Assembly: GCF_034190915.1 (NCBI RefSeq)
Contig: NW_026947507.1
Location: 32,912,001 to 32,976,000 of the forward strand
Length of the DNA: 64,000 nt
Reading direction: 5' to 3'
Source: Cavia porcellus
Taxonomy: Eukaryota > Chordata > Mammalia > Rodentia > Caviidae
Within the stretch, counting starts at the first letter, position 1. Every line of letters begins with the position of its first letter. This document shows, in pieces, positions 13,701-25,025 of the stretch. The translations under genes and the position numbers were made by a program. Under the pieces are notes generated by a model, which was not told the DNA's origin, did not search any database, and saw only the letters and a list, made by a program, of their open reading frames with translations.

Positions 13701-14690
13701 GCCCCATTTAACAGAAATTATCTGTTAAAGATAATTACCATGATTTTCATGTCAAGAGACAGCACAAGGTTAAGAGAAGTAATACACTTAGCAGAAAACT
13801 TTGAGACAGTGACAGTCTCACAGCTCTGCATTTGCTTAAATGATTAACCGAGTTCGCTTTCACTGCAACAGGAATTACCGTAGCAGGAATTACACAAAAA
13901 CAGGAATTAGCATGGATTAGTACCAAGATTCTGAAATAATTACTCTATCAGCTTTCAATTCTGTTTTTCTCAAGGGTACATTTGCAATCTTATTTCCTAG
14001 ACATATGGTAGTCAGTTCAATAACATTTCTCAACACAAATACTTCATAAAGACACCGGATGGACAATTTTCATTTACTTCTGAATGCACACTTGCTGAAA
14101 ACATTTTCAGTCCTAATGAAAACCAAGAGAAATCCTGGCAAAGGTCTCCTTGAGGTTAGCAAAGCTCATGAAATACTTAGCACAATGAAGCATTGTTTGC
14201 AATTGTGACATAACTGAATTTTTATCTACTTCCTGAGTTGATTTTCTATTTATCTGAGCTGTAAACAACTCCCAAAGGTCAGGCTACCTTGCTGACAAGT
14301 ACTTTGATTCCCTTCTAGTTAAGGTATATATCTCGGTTCTGTTATTGTAGTACTTTATCTTCTTTAGCTCTATATTCTTTCTCCTATGAAGGTCACCTCT
14401 CCCTCTTTGCCGTGTCTCATAATCTATCCTAGTCAACTGATGTGACCTTTCTATTCACTATGTGCTATTACTTTGAGACATTCATAGAGGACACAACACA
14501 CATATTTAAAAAATTAACAGTTGATCTTGTTTCCTAAATAATATCTTTTCTCATTATAAAAGCAGTAACAACTCATTGTATAAAATTTGGAAACCAGGAA
14601 AGTACGAAGCACAAAAAAAGATAACAAAAATTCAGCAATTTTAGCATTAGATAGAGATAACTATTTTCAGTCCTTTATTCCATATATATA
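10721..14690. other. Non-coding stretch with a poly-A run
   Basis: No gene or clear interspersed repeat is recognised. The only simple-sequence feature is the poly-A run at 13630-13654. The minus-strand frame of 121 codons crossing it (13342-13707) reads a poly-phenylalanine stretch from that run and is not a gene. Confidence 0.45.
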
Positions 14691-15129
14691 CTTATAGTTA
14701 CTAATGTTAGTAACATTTATTTAGTTGGTAATATGTCCTGTTTTTTTTCTACCCACTATTACATTATAAATGTTTAGGTTTCAGGTTCTACAAGTATTCC
14801 TAGTTGGTTTGATTTCTCCCTTTTATAGCAATTAGATATTTCCCAGGTTTTGCTATTTCAGATAGGGTTACTGAGAACATACTTCTTTCCATTTTAGAAA
14901 TGTCCTTCATTTAGAGCTAGAGTAAGCAAAGGCTCCATGGATGAGCCAAGTGTCAGTTGCTGCGAGGTGAAGGTTGTCATCTCATTCTTCCATCAGGTTC
15001 TTTTCCAACAGATCATGTGACTTGCTTGAAACCTTGTAAGTAGTTATTCAAAATTCAGAATTCTTTCATTTTTTAAAAAAAAGTCTTCATTTCTCACGTC
15101 ATCAAACACTAGTTTATCCTTTTTGTCTA

Positions 15130-15645
15130 TTTCTTTTTTTTTTCTTTTTAAGATCAGATTTGTACATAATGATCACACTCATCATAGAGAATTTGTACTG
15201 CTCATGATGTAGCTTGCTTGTTTTTTCCCATGCCCTTACCATCCTTTAACACCTCTTCCCCTCCCCACTTACAAAGGCTTTATTTCTGTTTTTTCCTTCT
15301 TTTCTCATTGTTTTTTTACTTTTCCCTTCTTTCCTTTCTCCTTCTTCCCTTCCTGACCCCCTCCCCATTTGAATATTTTCTACTTATTTTACAATGTCTA
15401 TTACACATTTTGGTCCTAATTTGCACTTTCAATTTCTCACACTACAGAAACAATGCAGTATTTACACAAGTGTGTCTGATTCATTTCACTTAAGAGTATG
15501 GTCTCAGTGTGTATCCATTTAACTATGGCAGAGTACTGTATCAAAACCCACATCCTCTTTATCCACTCACCAGTTGTCAGGCTTTTGGGTTGTTTCCAAG
15601 ATTTGGCTATTACAAACTGTGCTGCTTTTTGTCTATTTAAAAACC
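15130..15645 (-). repeat. LINE-1 3' end fragment, antisense
   Basis: GTCTCAGTGTGTATCCATTTAAC, CATCCTCTTTATCCACTCACC, GGGTTGTTTCCAAGATTTGGC and ACAAACTGTGCTGC occur in the order expected for the complement of the ORF2 C-terminal and 3' end region of mammalian L1. The C/T-rich part at 15230-15370 fits the complement of the G-rich L1 3' UTR. No open frame is left. Confidence 0.6.
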
Positions 15646-15779
15646 CATTTAGTTGCACTTTGTATTAATTCCTGCTTCCCTGTTCTAGTGTCTTCCTTGA
15701 GGCCACTAGAAAAACCTCCTGGTTGGCCTCTAGGATCTCTTGGCTCTAATCCTTCCTGCATGATATTGTCAGATTGATC

Positions 15780-16075
15780 TTTGTTTAGGCCAGTGACCAG
15801 TTCAAAATTTTGCTGACTTCTTAATGAAACCCTGCCTGGCTTTCACTTTGCCTGGTTCTCAAAGCTCCACGTTTGCCACCCAGCAGTTTCATTCCCCCAG
15901 TCTCTGATACAGGCTCACTGCTGTTCTCAGCTTCCTCCCTTCCTCTATGCCTTGCCCCCTTCTCAATACGCTTTTACTCATCTCTTCAAGGTTTGCTCCA
16001 TTCTCTAGCACCCAGTTCATGTCTCATTTCTTCCATGACATAGAGTGCACTTGCTGTCATATTTGAAACTGTTTG
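15780..16075 (-). repeat. Possible L2 fragment, antisense
   Basis: CATCTCTTCAAGGTTTGCTCC and TTTCTTCCATGACATAGAG resemble the antisense L2 block that usually reads as a lipoprotein-free C/T-rich stretch ending in cctccaggaagcc. The match is weak. Confidence 0.35.
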
Positions 16076-16459
16076 ACTCAACTGCAAATCTCTGTTTCAC
16101 CACTTTTGCTGGAGAACTGGGGAACAAATAATTCCATTAGGCCTATTTTATATATGCAAAACATGATTATACAAATACCTATCCTATCTACTTCCCAGGC
16201 TTCTAGAAAGGACTGAATTATATGTTCCAATGTTTGATAAGGTGCCAACTGCTAAGTAAATGTGAAAAAATATTGTCCACAATATCCAACAATATCTACA
16301 TGGGAGCCATTTCCATATCCAGATCTATACCACATAAGGCAGCACTGAATTTTGTCTGCCCCATCATATTTTCATTGGCTTATGTATGTTAATTAGTTTT
16401 CCTTAGCTTAGCTATGGAGTCTCTAAGAATAATGTAATGTCGTGTTAGTTTCATAACCG

Positions 16460-16862
16460 CCCTGAGCCTGACTCTGCACACTTAGCTACAGATTGCTAGT
16501 GTTTATGTCTAGGTGACTCCATAAGCCTCATGCAGTCATGGAGGCTGCTGAATCTAGCATTTGTAATTGGTTCATTGTCCATTTCTGGGATTGGCAGTGT
16601 GAGTGCTGCACTCACCTAGAGCGGAGCCAGCATGCAATATAAGGCAGGGAAGAAGGCATGTCTTTTCCTCCCTTTGCCCTTTTCATGCTCTTGCTCTTTG
16701 TGCCTGTCATGAATGGTTGCTCCTCTGCCGTACCACTCTGCCTTGGAGCCAGCTGAATATGGACTGAACCCTCCAAAAACCTGTAAATTAAATAAATATT
16801 TCCTTCCCTAATTTTGGGAGTCAGGTATTTTGTCTCAACAATGAGAAAAAAAAGCAATCAGG
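16460..16862 (+). repeat. Solo MaLR-type LTR
   Basis: The parts run in sense order: CATGCAGTCATGGAGGCTGC, a GGGATTGGCAGTGTGAGTG block, CCTTGGAGCCAGCTGAATAT, a TTAAATAAATATTTCC poly-A signal region and a GTCAGGTATTTTGTCTCAACA end. The same cassette occurs at 34250, 34959, 52303 and 58444. The next element begins almost immediately downstream on the other strand. Confidence 0.6.
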
Positions 16863-16894
16863 ACAGACACTGTAATCCGGGTAAGTCTTAGCTG

Positions 16895-17365
16895 CTGTTT
16901 CAGTTACTGTTCTCCCTGTACTGAGACAAAATACTCGGCACCCAAAGTTAAAGGAAGAAAGATTTGTTTAACTCACAGTTCATAGAGGTTTCAGTCCACA
17001 GCTGGCTGGCTCCAAGGCAGGGTGGCAGAGATGAGGGTCATCACGGAGGACAAACAGACAATGGTAAAGCAGAGCAGGCAGAAAGCAACAAGCAGCAGTT
17101 CCAAACAACAGTGGCAGCTTCTTTCTGTCCCTTTCTATCCTATCTTATATTCTGTGCCCACTTTAGGGTGGGTGCCAGGCCCTAATGCATTTATTTAGTA
17201 ATCACATACCCTTAATCCCACCATCCTTAACCCTATCATTGCACCATGAATCAATTCCAGCATCGCCTATGCTAGATCCAACCATCCCTGAAAAGCCACT
17301 GTTGTAAATTCATGAGGCTTTAGGGAACATTTAGACACAAGATAAAACATTCTGACCTTGGGCCC
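16895..17365 (-). repeat. MaLR LTR, antisense, 3' LTR of a partial element
   Basis: TACTGAGACAAAATACTCGGCA, AAGAAAGATTTGTTTAACTCAC, a GGTTTCAGTCCACAGCTGGC block and an ATGAGGCTTTAGGGAACATTT end give the antisense order of MaLR LTRs. It is directly followed by internal-type sequence, so it is the 3' LTR of an element on the minus strand. Confidence 0.65.
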
Positions 17366-18350
17366 CCAAAGAGCCATACACATCCCTTTATGCAAAATAC
17401 ATTTAGTCCATCTTTAAGAGTTGTGAAAGTCCAGCATTTTCAGCATTGCTGACAAGTCCAAGTCCAAAGTCTCCTCTGAGATTTAAGACAAATTTTTAGC
17501 TGCAAGAAAGGTAAAACACTTCTACATTTAATGGCACAAGATCAACATTTATATTCTAAAAGGTACAAATAGAAAGTAGAAAAGAATGGGGAATAAAGCA
17601 AGTCCAAAATCTATCAGGGCAAACACCAAGCCCTGTACTTTCATGTCCAGCACCCCTGGAAAACTATGTCAAGTTGTGAATTCCAGAGGGCTCATGTGGC
17701 TCCTCCCCTATGGCACGGTTAGTGTTTGTAGCTTCCATGGCTTCTTTCTTGGGCAGCTCTGCTCCCTCCTTATGGTTTTCCTCAGATGATACACATTCCT
17801 GGCTTCTCCAGACTTCTAGGATCTCCACTGAATCTTAGGGTTCACACTCACAGCTTCACACACTGTTATCTCAGGGACACACTGCCTGGTCTCCAAAGCA
17901 ATTTTCTGAAATATGGATGGAAGCCTTCCTTACCACACAACTCCTGCATTACGTGTGTACCTAAAACCAGTGCCACATACACAGCTATTGCCAAGGTCTG
18001 CCTTCAGATGGAGCAGTAGCCAGGTTTCCTTCTCTCTTGGTTGTAGGGGTTGAGTGTCTGGATCACTGAGGACTCTGAACCCAATTCCAAGGAACAAACT
18101 CTCTAGGTTGCTCCCATTTTGGAACACAGTACTCTGGAGTTCTCTTGTCAAACCAAAGTTTCACTTTTATAACTCATAATATGCAATGGCTGAAATCCTG
18201 TTGGTTTTTGTGATGGCTTCAGGCCATCTTTTACACTGGCTTTTTCTTGATAATCTTTTCAATGACTAATTTTTCCTGTTACATCTTTGCAGTCTGAACC
18301 TTTACTGGAGCTTCCTTTCTGACCAAACACCAAACACTTAGGTTATGTTT
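17366..18350 (-). repeat. MaLR internal region, antisense, decayed
   Basis: Adjacent to the LTR at 16895-17365. Blocks such as AGTCCAAAGTCTCCTCTGAGA, AATCTATCAGGGCAAACACC and TTGGGCAGCTCTGCTCCCT match the antisense order I know for THE1/MST-type internal regions, which are non-coding, gag-derived relics. No frame longer than 80 codons remains. The 5' LTR is missing. Confidence 0.55.
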
Positions 18351-18954
18351 GAGTGTGTGGCTAGTGGTGGGGTCAGAGTTCAGTTTAATATGAGATTGAG
18401 TTTTAGTGTTAAAGTAGGGTTAGCCTTCATGCTAGAGTTATTATTGGTGCTATGGTTTAGGTTGTGGCTAGGTTACTGTTTGAGTTAGGGCTAAGTTCTT
18501 TCTAGAGTACTGGACACTTAGAAAATATCCACAAAAGATGTTCTTGAAACTTTCACTTTCTGTGGTAAAAGAGGACAGAATCGTCACATTTATTCCTATT
18601 TCCTTGGGCCTATCCATTATTAGGGGAAGAACATTTATTCTATACTATCCCAAGAGTGGCTATAACTATACAGTTTTCCATAGTTTATTAGTGTATTATT
18701 TTAAAGTCACTGGTACTGAAAAGGAACAAACATCTTTAATGCTGACATTGTTCTGCAAAAGGTAAATTCATAGATCATATTCAATTTGTTTCTCTTGTCC
18801 CCTGACTTCTTCACCTCTTAGCATAAAAGCTGACAACATTAAAGCAAACAGAAAGCAAGAAACAAACAAAAAAATCAACAACAACAAACCATAGTGCCAA
18901 ATGCACTTAAATTTTACTGAGAAATATTTTTTAAAAAACATATCCATGCACACT

Positions 18955-19135
18955 CATAATTCTGGCACTCTGCAAGGCTGAGAAAGAAAGATCTCAAGTT
19001 GAAGCCTGACTAGTAACTTGCACTGCCAACCTGGTAACTTACACAAGACCCTGTCTCAAAATTTAAAACATTTTTAAAAAGGGCTAGGAATATAGCTCAT
19101 TGGGAATGCCCTGAGTTCAATCATTGGTTGGGGGA
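18955..19135 (+). repeat. B1 + ID composite SINE (B1-dID-like)
   Basis: A B1 half (CACTCTGCAAGGCTGAG, CAAGTTGAAGCCTGACTAG, ACAAGACCCTGTCTCAAAA) is followed by an A-rich linker and then an ID half (GGGCTAGGAATATAGCTCAT, GAGTTCAATCATTGG). Fused B1-ID SINEs are known from squirrel-related rodents, and this is the best lineage clue in the window. Confidence 0.7.
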
Positions 19136-19399
19136 GAGGAGAGAGAATATAGTCTCTTTAACGACATTTTCAACTGATTAGAATCCCTCAGGTATAGTTT
19201 CTAACCCAGACTTCTTTTTCAAACTACAAGTTTGGATGTCCAGTGGCTGAATGATATTCATACATAATTTGGATGCCTCTGAAAGATTTCCCCATAAGTC
19301 ACATGGCATCTGAACTTCCTTCCACAGGTCCAAAAGTGAGCCAATATCTCCCCAGTCCTCCCCACCCAACATTCTATCTCTTATTCCATGCGGCACCAT

Positions 19400-19790
19400 T
19401 TATCAAGTGCTCCAAATCAGAAAATTTCTTTCATTTCCTTTTCCCCTACCTCCTACTGTTCCATCTGGTTGTAAAATTTCCTCAAATCTCCCCCACTCCT
19501 CTCTTCTGCCTTCCAGTTGGCCCTTAGTTTCCCTTGCCTAAACCATTGACAACACCTCCTTGAATAACCCTCACGTAAATTTCCTACCTTATAGCTCTTC
19601 CTTGTCCAAGTTGTCTTCTCCACACCCTTGCAAAAATGTGACACCTTTATCATGCGATTCACCAGCTGAAAATCTTTCCATGTTTGCCTTCTCCAGCATC
19701 TGTTGCATAAAAACTTGCTCACTCTCCACTCCTGTAGAATTACCCCATTACTCCGTGGTGCCCCACAACCCTTGAATATTGCACTTACTG
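19400..19790 (-). repeat. Possible L2 fragment, antisense
   Basis: A C/T-rich stretch with GATTCACCAGCTGAAAATC and TGTTGCATAAAAACTTGCTC blocks, weakly like antisense L2. The 84- and 89-codon frames over it have no motif. Confidence 0.3.
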
Positions 19791-20544
19791 CCTTTTGTTA
19801 CATAGTCCCTTGAGTTACTGGTAACCTTCTCAAGGTTGAGAGGCTCTCACTCCTGCACCATCCGTTCCCCCACAGCAGCTGCCCTGCACTGAGTGCTTAC
19901 AAAATTTTGCTGCAGGAAAACAGCTTTGAGAACTATCAACACTCCTTGATCCTCTTTGTATGTTAGTGTGTCCGGTCCCAAAATAAAACTTATGCTGTGT
20001 AAGATTTCTTTTAAAAGCACACCCTGCATCTTAACAGGAAGCTACAGATTAATAAACAGCTGACGGAACAAACTAAATAACACCCCATGAATCATCAGTG
20101 GACTGTTCAATTGCTGCTGCCTATTAGACTTGGGGAGAGAGAAAAGGGGGACAAAAGACTTCTCATTCATGGAGGGGTTTGCAAAGATGGTCAGAAGCTC
20201 CAGGTATCTGGGTGTTTTTTATCCCCTTATTTGAGTGAAAATTCAGGGACAGAACAGGCCACAACAAAAATGGATCTAGGAGCCTCATATGTGGTTTATA
20301 CTCAGCTTTTAAATTACTATGCCTGAGAATAAATACTGAATAAATAGACCATACAGTTTTCTGTAACTACTGTCTGTTTACTTTATGGCAAAAGTAAGGG
20401 GTGTGGGAAGGTTGGTGAAGGTGGCTTTAGAGAATTAAAGTCTAAGTGCTCAGTTCCCTTCCTTCACTGCAGAGTTGAAGGGCTTGGGCTCATGCATTAC
20501 CCCTTGAAGCATTTCACTTATAGTATGTTGTATTTCAGTACCAT

Positions 20545-20655
20545 AGTCAGGCTTGTGGGCAAACACCTGTAACCCCAGTACTCTGGGAGGTTGAGCGAGG
20601 AGGATCTTAAGTATAAGTGAAAACAAAACAATACAAACAAACAAAACAAAAAACT
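20545..20655 (+). repeat. B1-type SINE fragment
   Basis: GGCTTGTGGGCAAACACCTGTAA, CCCCAGTACTCTGGGAGGTTGAG and GAGGATCTTAAG are the B1 head with its Pol III A-box region. An A-rich tail with AAAC units follows. Confidence 0.65.
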
Positions 20656-20879
20656 CCAGAACCTGGAAAGTCAGAGCCCACTGAGAACTCCTGCATCAGC
20701 TTCCTCCTGGATAGGTGTATGTGGTTGCTAGCAACAGAGAGGATGGATGGCTGGTGAGACCATATACATACAAGGGATCCTTGCAGGTCCATGTATATGT
20801 AATAGAACTTTAACTCTGAACCCTGCAACAATCTGACCAACAGGGTCAAAATTCATCAATAACCACAAGCTTCCCTAGG

Positions 20880-21620
20880 TGTCTTCAGAATCCAGGGTCT
20901 TTTTGGTGTCATGGCCAGAGGCCCAGATGTCCTTTTAGGAGGTGGGAACTGGAATTGGTGAGAAGGGGGCTCTTTTCAGAGATCAGTGAGAATTGTTGGG
21001 GTACAGGGAAAGGACCCAGGTGATTTCTCTGGCTGGGGCCTGGAGATGCTGGGGCATGGAGGAAGGAGGTAGAGGTGCCCCTGTAGTGATCTCTTGTCCT
21101 GGTGGATGATGCTCTTGAGTCCTCCTCACCCTGTGCTGGGCCACAGCAGTGATGGTGGAGATGACTTCAGCAGTGGCAGTGGGTCATGTGGTGGAGGAGG
21201 AGCTGCTGCCCTGGCTTCAGGAGATGTCCTGGTATGGAAGATGGCACAAGTGTTGTGGTGACAGCATTAAGAACTGGAGCAAGGAGGGAGCAGTTGTGCA
21301 GCTGGAGAAGCGCATCAGGCAGGACTGGAAATGTATATGGTATGGCAGGGCACAGGTGGAGAGACCCTACCCCCATGTCCTTCAGGATAGGTGATGGGGC
21401 ACCTATTGCCTGGGGGTCACATGCTGCCCCTGACTGGGCTCTGATCCTCAGGCACTGCCTGAAAATGGACAGATCATTGCAGGGGTCCACAGTGATACTG
21501 AGGAAGGGGAGCTGACCCACTTGGTCCTGCTGTCTTAGTCCTGAGTGAGGGAGGTCTTCTGGAGATGTTGGTGACCTCAGCTGGCTCTAACTCATTCATA
21601 ACTTTGTCTGGTCCACTAGT
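20880..21620. other. GC-richer unidentified stretch, possible old pseudogene
   Basis: This stretch is more G/C-rich than its surroundings and carries overlapping frames of 109-117 codons on both strands (21186-21515 plus, 21167-21520 minus). The minus frame reads leucine/proline-rich sequence with no domain I can name. Compositional bias alone could give these frames. A retrocopy is possible, but no parent gene is recognised. Confidence 0.25.
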
Positions 21621-21819
21621 CCATGCTTACATAAAAACTCCTGCTGCAATTCAGGCAGTTGCAGAGCTATTTTAGAACACCTTTTTGACAGTCATTGTTA
21701 ATTTTTATTATAACGCTAAAGTAATGTATTGTGAGGTGTGCAGTAGTTGCAGTTCCACTACAACAGTTTGGCCATAAAGTAGAATTTACCTTACGAAAAT
21801 TTCTTCTGCCTTTACAAAT

Positions 21820-21892
21820 AGATTATATATTTATGCATATATACATATTTTATATATAATACATACTTTATATATATTAATCATTATATATT

Positions 21893-21928
<36 letters not shown>

Positions 21929-21960
21929 GAGAAGAGAAACAGAACAGCATGGTACAAAAG
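21820..21960. repeat. AT-rich tract followed by (AG)n microsatellite
   Basis: Alternating TATA-rich sequence at 21822-21892 is followed by (AG)n with a few interruptions at 21893-21935, then an AGAAG-rich tail. It is a simple repeat. Confidence 0.9.
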
Positions 21961-21999
21961 ACTTTACACAGGGTATATATCTTTTTATAAGGTGTGTTA

Positions 22000-22175
22000 G
22001 CACCTGCTTATAATCCCTGAACTCTGAGGGGCCAAGGCAGGAGGACTACAAGTTAAAGTCCAGCCTGGGCATGCAAATGACTTAATGTGACCCTGTCTCA
22101 AAAATGAAGAAGAAGAAGAGGAAGAGGAAGAGGAAGAGGAGGAAGAAGGAAGAAGAAGAGGAAGAAGCAGCAGCA
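22000..22175 (+). repeat. B1-type SINE with (GAA/GGA)n-expanded tail
   Basis: The B1 order is clear (GTTAGCACCTGCTTATAATCCC, GGCCAAGGCAGGAGGACTAC, AAAGTCCAGCCTGGGC, GTGACCCTGTCTCAAAA). The A-tail has become a GAA/GGA-rich microsatellite at 22104-22172. Microsatellite birth from SINE tails is common. Confidence 0.75.
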
Positions 22176-22449
22176 GTGACAGTATGTGTTAATTCACTGA
22201 GAAATCTATGTCTACTGTCTTAAAACTCCCTATTAGGGGTTTCAGATATTCCCTAAGGGAGTCTTTGAAGTATCACTTAACAGATGGCATCGAATTCTGA
22301 ATGTAAAGGGAGCCTCAAGGGAGCTGAATCAAATATAGATGATATTGAACCAGCAGTTTGTGAGGGAACTACAATCCTAATCCTGACACCTAGCAGTTTC
22401 CCAGATCAACAGTGAAAGAGAGCTGAAAGACTTACTTTGCTCTCGTAGG

Positions 22450-22888
22450 CACTGAAAATCCTGGAGTCTTCTCTCCCTGTGGCTACTGCAACAAAACACT
22501 GCAAAATGAATAGTTTAAAACAGAAATTTACTCTTTGCCAACCCTGGAGCCTGGAGGTCCAAAATCAGCAGCATGCTCCCTCTGGAGGCTACAGGAAAGA
22601 AGTCTCCCTTGCTGTTCTTTTGAGGTCTGGGGGTCCCTGGTTTCCTCTACTTGCAGGGGTGCCTCTGCACTGTGGGCCATCTCTGTTCTGTGTGTCTGCA
22701 TCCAAACGTGCCTCTTCTGTTAAGGATAGCAATTCACTGGATCAGGGCTCACCCCAATTTACCATGATTTCATCTTGATTCCATCTGCAAAAGCACTACT
22801 TCTAAATAAGGTCACATGTGCAGATACAACAGGCTGGGACATAAACACTCTGGGAGACCCATGTCAAACCACAGCATCTGAGATGCCA
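22450..22888 (-). repeat. MLT1/MST-type MaLR LTR, antisense
   Basis: CTGCAACAAAACACTGCAAAAT, ACAGAAATTTACTCTTTGCC, GGAGCCTGGAGGTCCAAAATC, CAAATAAGGTCACATGTG-like and GGGAGACCCATGTCAAACCAC give the antisense MaLR LTR order. The 99-codon frame here is a chance frame through the LTR. Confidence 0.65.
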
Positions 22889-23229
22889 GATAACTCCACA
22901 TTTTAAGCACTGTTACCCTGAATGGGGCCTCACAAAGGTCACTGAAAGTTACTTAGACACAGACACCAAGAAACTAATACCTAACAAGAAAAATAGAGGT
23001 GCTGAGTAAAGGTTTATAACCAGAAGTGGGCTGAAACTTCATTAGCACAGTTAATTTTATGTGTCCATTTGACTATGCTAAGAGATGACCAGGTAGCTAG
23101 TGAAATGCTATTTCCGGAAGTGTCTGTGAGGGCTGTTTCTGGAGGAGATTAGCATTTAAATCAGTAGACTGAGAAAAGAAAATCTCCCCTTATCAGTGTG
23201 GGTAGACATTGTCCAATCTTTTACAGGTC

Positions 23230-23243
23230 AAAACAGAACAAAA
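23230..23243 (+). repeat. Left 14-bp target-site duplication of the HAL1-like element
   Basis: AAAACAGAACAAAA is repeated exactly at 26407-26420. It lies directly before the element's first base. Its length and A-rich composition fit L1 endonuclease target-primed insertion. Confidence 0.9.
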
Positions 23244-23257
23244 GGGGCTTCCGGGAG

Positions 23258-23267
23258 AACATGGCGG
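23258..23267 (+). promoter_or_regulatory. YY1-type site at the HAL1-like 5' end
   Basis: AACATGGCGG fits the AANATGGC(G/C) YY1 consensus and lies 15 bases into the element. In human L1 a YY1 site at the same place sets the transcription start. Its role here is inferred from that position. Confidence 0.6.
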
Positions 23268-24009
23268 ACAGATAGCAGCAGCTACAGAGGCTCTCTGAGA
23301 GACCCAGCTTAGAATCCAGGAATACTGCAGAGTGAGGAATCCTAAGCAAGAGGAGATATACCCTGCTGACCCAAGTACAAACTGGGCTGAGAGAAACCAA
23401 CTGGGAATGCAATCCTGATGCTATAACAGGAACAGATAAAGCCTCAGTGTGGAAGCTGGAGCCTGCGTTATTGGAAGCCACAATTTGGGTTTCCTGCTGC
23501 CGCTGCTGCGTCTGAATCAGCTCAGCAGGGAGAGAGATGTGGGAAAGCTCTGAGAACAGGACTCGGTGAATGGAGTTGAGACAGGCGGGGAGCTGTGCAT
23601 CAACCTGCGGTGAGTGAGGGAAATGGGGACGCTTACACAATCTAGGAGGCTCCAGTAGAGGACATTGTGGGACCAGGCAGACTTGCCAGAACAGGGCCCT
23701 GTAGTGACTTCAGTCACATATCCCCCTCTCAAGCAGGATTGGTGAGCAGTGCCTAGCCTATGTGACGCTGCTGGGTGAGACCCAGTAGGCTAGCACAACC
23801 CAGGTCCCAGCACCTGGAGGTGCACCCTAGCGGTGAAGCCTTCGGTAGGTTGACCTGGAGGGGCGGGCCCCGCATAGATTGCCTGGTCCATATCTCCACA
23901 GTGTGCTGCGGTGTGCAGGAACACCTAGCCAGTGCAATTCAAACAGACTGTGGCCGGAAGGGAAGGAAGCTTGGCCTCCTATATACGCTTGTATATAAGG
24001 ACAAAGAAT

Positions 24010-25025
24010 ATGGGAAGAGGGAGCAACAAGGAAGGCTCCTCAGCCCCCAATCCTGAGAAACATGCAATAGCAGACATGGCACCAATAGACATAAAGCGCT
24101 ATCTCCAGAGCCTCGTAGATGAGTTCAGGAATGAAGTTATTAATGACATGAAGCAAGACATAAGCAGAATAGTTAGAGAAATGCTAAGCACCGCCCAAGA
24201 AAAAACAGATGGTGGAATGGAAGAACAGAAAAAAAGGGGAGAATTGTTTGATGAAGAAAATAGAGAAAACATAGAATACGTGAAGCAGGTTCAAAGAGAT
24301 TACCAGGAAACTAAAAAATCTATCAAAAACTGGCATAACAGCTTGAAAGAAACTAAGGATAGATTATCTGAACTGGAGGGCAGATTTGTAATATGGGAGC
24401 ATGAAATGAAAAACTTCTTAAAAATAACAAAGAAACAAACAGCAATAATACAAAGGCTAGAAGATGATAAGAGGATCTATAACTTAAGAATTAAGAACAT
24501 AAAAGAAGAGCTAGGGACACAAACGAATGAACTACAAAAGCTACTCGCAGAAATAAAACAGGAGAATTTTCCTAATTTAGCAAAAGGTAAAGATACTCAG
24601 ATGTATGAAGCATACAGGACCCCAGCCACCTACAACCCAAACAGAGCTACACCCAGGCATATAATAATCAAAAAACCAGAAATCCAATGTAAGAGCAGAA
24701 TATTAAAATACGTCAGAGACAAGAAACAGATCACTTACAAGGGAACACCCATCAGAATTACAGCAGACTTCTCGGCACAAACCATCAAATCACGAAGAGC
24801 GTGGGGGGAAATAATTCAAGCTTTGAAAGATAATAACTTCCGCCAAGATTGATATATCCTGCACAACTATCCTTGGAAATTGATGGAAAAACAAGGTGCT
24901 TCCAGGATAAAGAGGAACTATGGGAATATGCAACCACCAATTCAACTCTACAGAGAATACTGCAGGATATTCTAAAAAAGAAAAATACCAAGAATCCAGA
25001 AATAGTGGCAGAGAGGCCACAATGA
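24010..25025 (+). pseudogene. LINE-1 ORF1-like RNA-binding protein, broken by one frameshift
   Basis: L1 ORF1p is a trimeric RNA-binding chaperone that packages its own RNA. ATG at 24010 is chosen because the frame upstream (from a GTG at 23932) is not ORF1-like. The frame stays open for 280 codons to TGA at 24850. Residues about 15-155 form a charged, heptad-rich coiled coil. The RRM starts near NLRIKNI, and RTPATYNPNRATPRHIII is the conserved ORF1 RNA-binding core. The C-terminal domain follows in another frame (YPAQLSLE to KNPEIVAE), ending with TGA at 25023. One frame change near 24849-24855 therefore splits the protein. The total span, about 338 codons, equals the usual L1 ORF1p length. 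No ORF2 follows. Confidence 0.85.

Noticed and set aside
13342..13707. 121-codon minus-strand frame
   Set aside because: Includes a poly-Phe run from the poly-A tract at 13630-13654. No domain is present.
18340..18500. Interstitial telomere-like repeat (TTAGGG-like words)
   Set aside because: Only scattered partial words such as GTTAGGGC and TAGGGTTAG with irregular spacing. It is not a tandem array.
21167..21520. Overlapping 109- and 117-codon frames on both strands as a possible gene
   Set aside because: Frames on both strands of a G/C-rich stretch with no recognisable domain or splice context. Kept only as an unidentified stretch.
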